Assembly: GCA_016212745.1 (NCBI GenBank)
Contig: JACRDX010000064.1
Span: forward strand, 1 to 6,342
Source of the DNA: Candidatus Falkowiibacteriota bacterium
GTDB taxonomy: Bacteria; Patescibacteriota; Patescibacteriia; UBA11705; JACRDX01
Length of the DNA: 6,342 nt
Reading direction: 5' to 3'
Within the stretch, counting starts at the first letter, position 1, and the number at the start of each line of letters is the position of its first letter. The translations under genes and the position numbers were made by a program. Below the pieces are notes generated by a model. The model did not search any database and was not told the origin of the DNA. It saw only the letters and a program-made list of their open reading frames with translations. Of the stretch, positions 5,859 through 6,342 are shown piece after piece.

Positions 5859-6342
5859 ATGTCCAATCTTTACATTTTATCAATCGGCGGTTCGCTAATA
5901 GCGCCGGACGAGATTCAGGTGGATTTTTTGAAAAAAATCAAAAATGTTTTGGAAAAAAAGATAGCGCCGCGCACCGCCTCCGCGGAGCTCCGGCGTGGCG
6001 CAGCGCGGTTTGCGATTGTTGTTGGTGGCGGCGGCGCGGCGAGAAAATATCAAAAAGCATTAAAAGAGTTTAATGTGAATGCCGCAGGGCTGGATGAAGT
6101 TGGAATCGCTGCTACGAGGTTAAATGCAACGTTATTGCGTTTGGCGCTTTGGCCAATGGCTGGAAATTCTATTTTTCTTTCGCCAGAAGATGTTGAGTTT
6201 GAGAATGAGCAGATTGTTATTGGCGGCGGCTGGAAGCCGGGTTGGTCAACTGACTATGTTGCCGTTTTATTGGCAAAAAAGTTTGGAGCAGATTGCGTTG
6301 TCAATTTTTCCAACATTGATTATGTTTACACCAAAGATCCGA
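5859..6342 (+). CDS. pyrH: UMP kinase, archaeal-type amino-acid-kinase fold (3' end cut by window)
   Basis: The enzyme converts UMP to UDP with ATP in pyrimidine nucleotide synthesis in the cytoplasm. 161 codons are present, with no stop before the window end; the full protein should be about 220-250 aa. Motifs: LSIGGSLIAPDE (7-18, phosphate-binding loop), VVGGGGAARKY (54-64), GLDEVGIAATRLNATLL (77-93), GGGWKPGWSTDYVAVLLAK (122-140) and NFSNIDYVYTKDP (149-161). The short N-terminus, the DExGIxxTRLNA motif and the PGxxTDxVA motif resemble archaeal UMP kinases more than the standard bacterial PyrH. I chose ATG 5859; the ATG at 5855 is in another frame whose product shows no family motif. No SD is seen. 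Residues 36-50 (APRTASAELRRGAAR) are an apparent insertion encoded by 87% G+C DNA, between a helix and the strand before VVGGG. A long hairpin precedes the gene. A frame open from 5804 to 6073 is only a shadow. Confidence 0.88.
   Translation, partial: MSNLYILSIGGSLIAPDEIQVDFLKKIKNVLEKKIAPRTASAELRRGAARFAIVVGGGGAARKYQKALKEFNVNAAGLDEVGIAATRLNATLLRLALWPMAGNSIFLSPEDVEFENEQIVIGGGWKPGWSTDYVAVLLAKKFGADCVVNFSNIDYVYTKDP
5964..6008. repeat. GC-rich palindromic in-frame insert in pyrH
   Basis: 45 nt at about 87% G+C (39 of 45 by hand count) sit inside an AT-rich gene. The centre, CGGAGCTCCG at 5984-5993, is a perfect 10-bp palindrome, and the flanks (GCGCACCGCC on the left, GGCGTGGCGC on the right) are near-complementary, so the whole can form an imperfect hairpin. 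Its length is a multiple of three and it adds residues 36-50 to the kinase without breaking the frame. It shares GCTCCGGCG with the glycosyltransferase insert in opposite orientation. Confidence 0.6.

Noticed and set aside
5804..6073. Open frame of 89 codons across the hairpin and the start of pyrH
   Set aside because: It overlaps pyrH in another frame, starts inside the hairpin and its product has no recognisable motif, whereas the pyrH frame shows five conserved kinase motifs.
1..6342. CRISPR array, tRNA, insertion sequence or toxin-antitoxin pair
   Set aside because: No spaced direct repeats, no tRNA cloverleaf, no transposase and no unassigned small gene pair could be found; all space above 300 bases is occupied by identified genes.

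Overview
The window holds nine genes, all on the + strand and tightly packed. Most are AT-rich with many Lys codons, and all use the standard code. Small intergenic gaps, few Shine-Dalgarno sites, short or trimmed ribosomal and polymerase proteins, AATTACCAATTT-type repeats and a PimB-like GT4 glycosyltransferase together suggest a reduced-genome bacterium of the Candidate Phyla Radiation (Patescibacteria), most likely Parcubacteria-like. This placement is inference from gene content and style, not from a database search.

Bases 44-3057 are the distal end of the bacterial S10/spc/alpha ribosomal supercluster: rpsK (S11), rpsD (S4, zinc form), rpoA (RNA polymerase alpha), rplQ (L17), then directly rplM (L13) and rpsI (S9). 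Gaps are 2-27 nt, so they are probably co-transcribed. The two main oddities are an RpoA that stops after the N-terminal dimerisation domain (no alpha-CTD) and an L13 lacking the usual C-terminal tail. Only rpoA has a strong Shine-Dalgarno sequence.

Bases 3071-5756 are two envelope genes: a multi-membrane-span polysaccharide/lipid-linked-oligosaccharide flippase of the MOP superfamily, starting only 13 nt after rpsI, and a cytoplasmic GT4 glycosyltransferase. They are separated by a perfect 22-bp palindrome. Together they probably build and export a surface glycan or glycolipid.

Bases 5757-5858 contain a long imperfect hairpin, followed by an archaeal-type UMP kinase gene (pyrH) that starts at 5859 and runs off the window end. 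Both the glycosyltransferase and the UMP kinase carry GC-rich, partly palindromic in-frame segments that share a 14-nt core (12/14 identical, opposite orientation). These look like a dispersed palindromic element that has entered reading frames.

The genes are mostly conserved housekeeping genes and I do not see a new multi-gene defence or mobile system. The signals most worth a second look are the dispersed palindromic sequences in the right half and the missing alpha-CTD.
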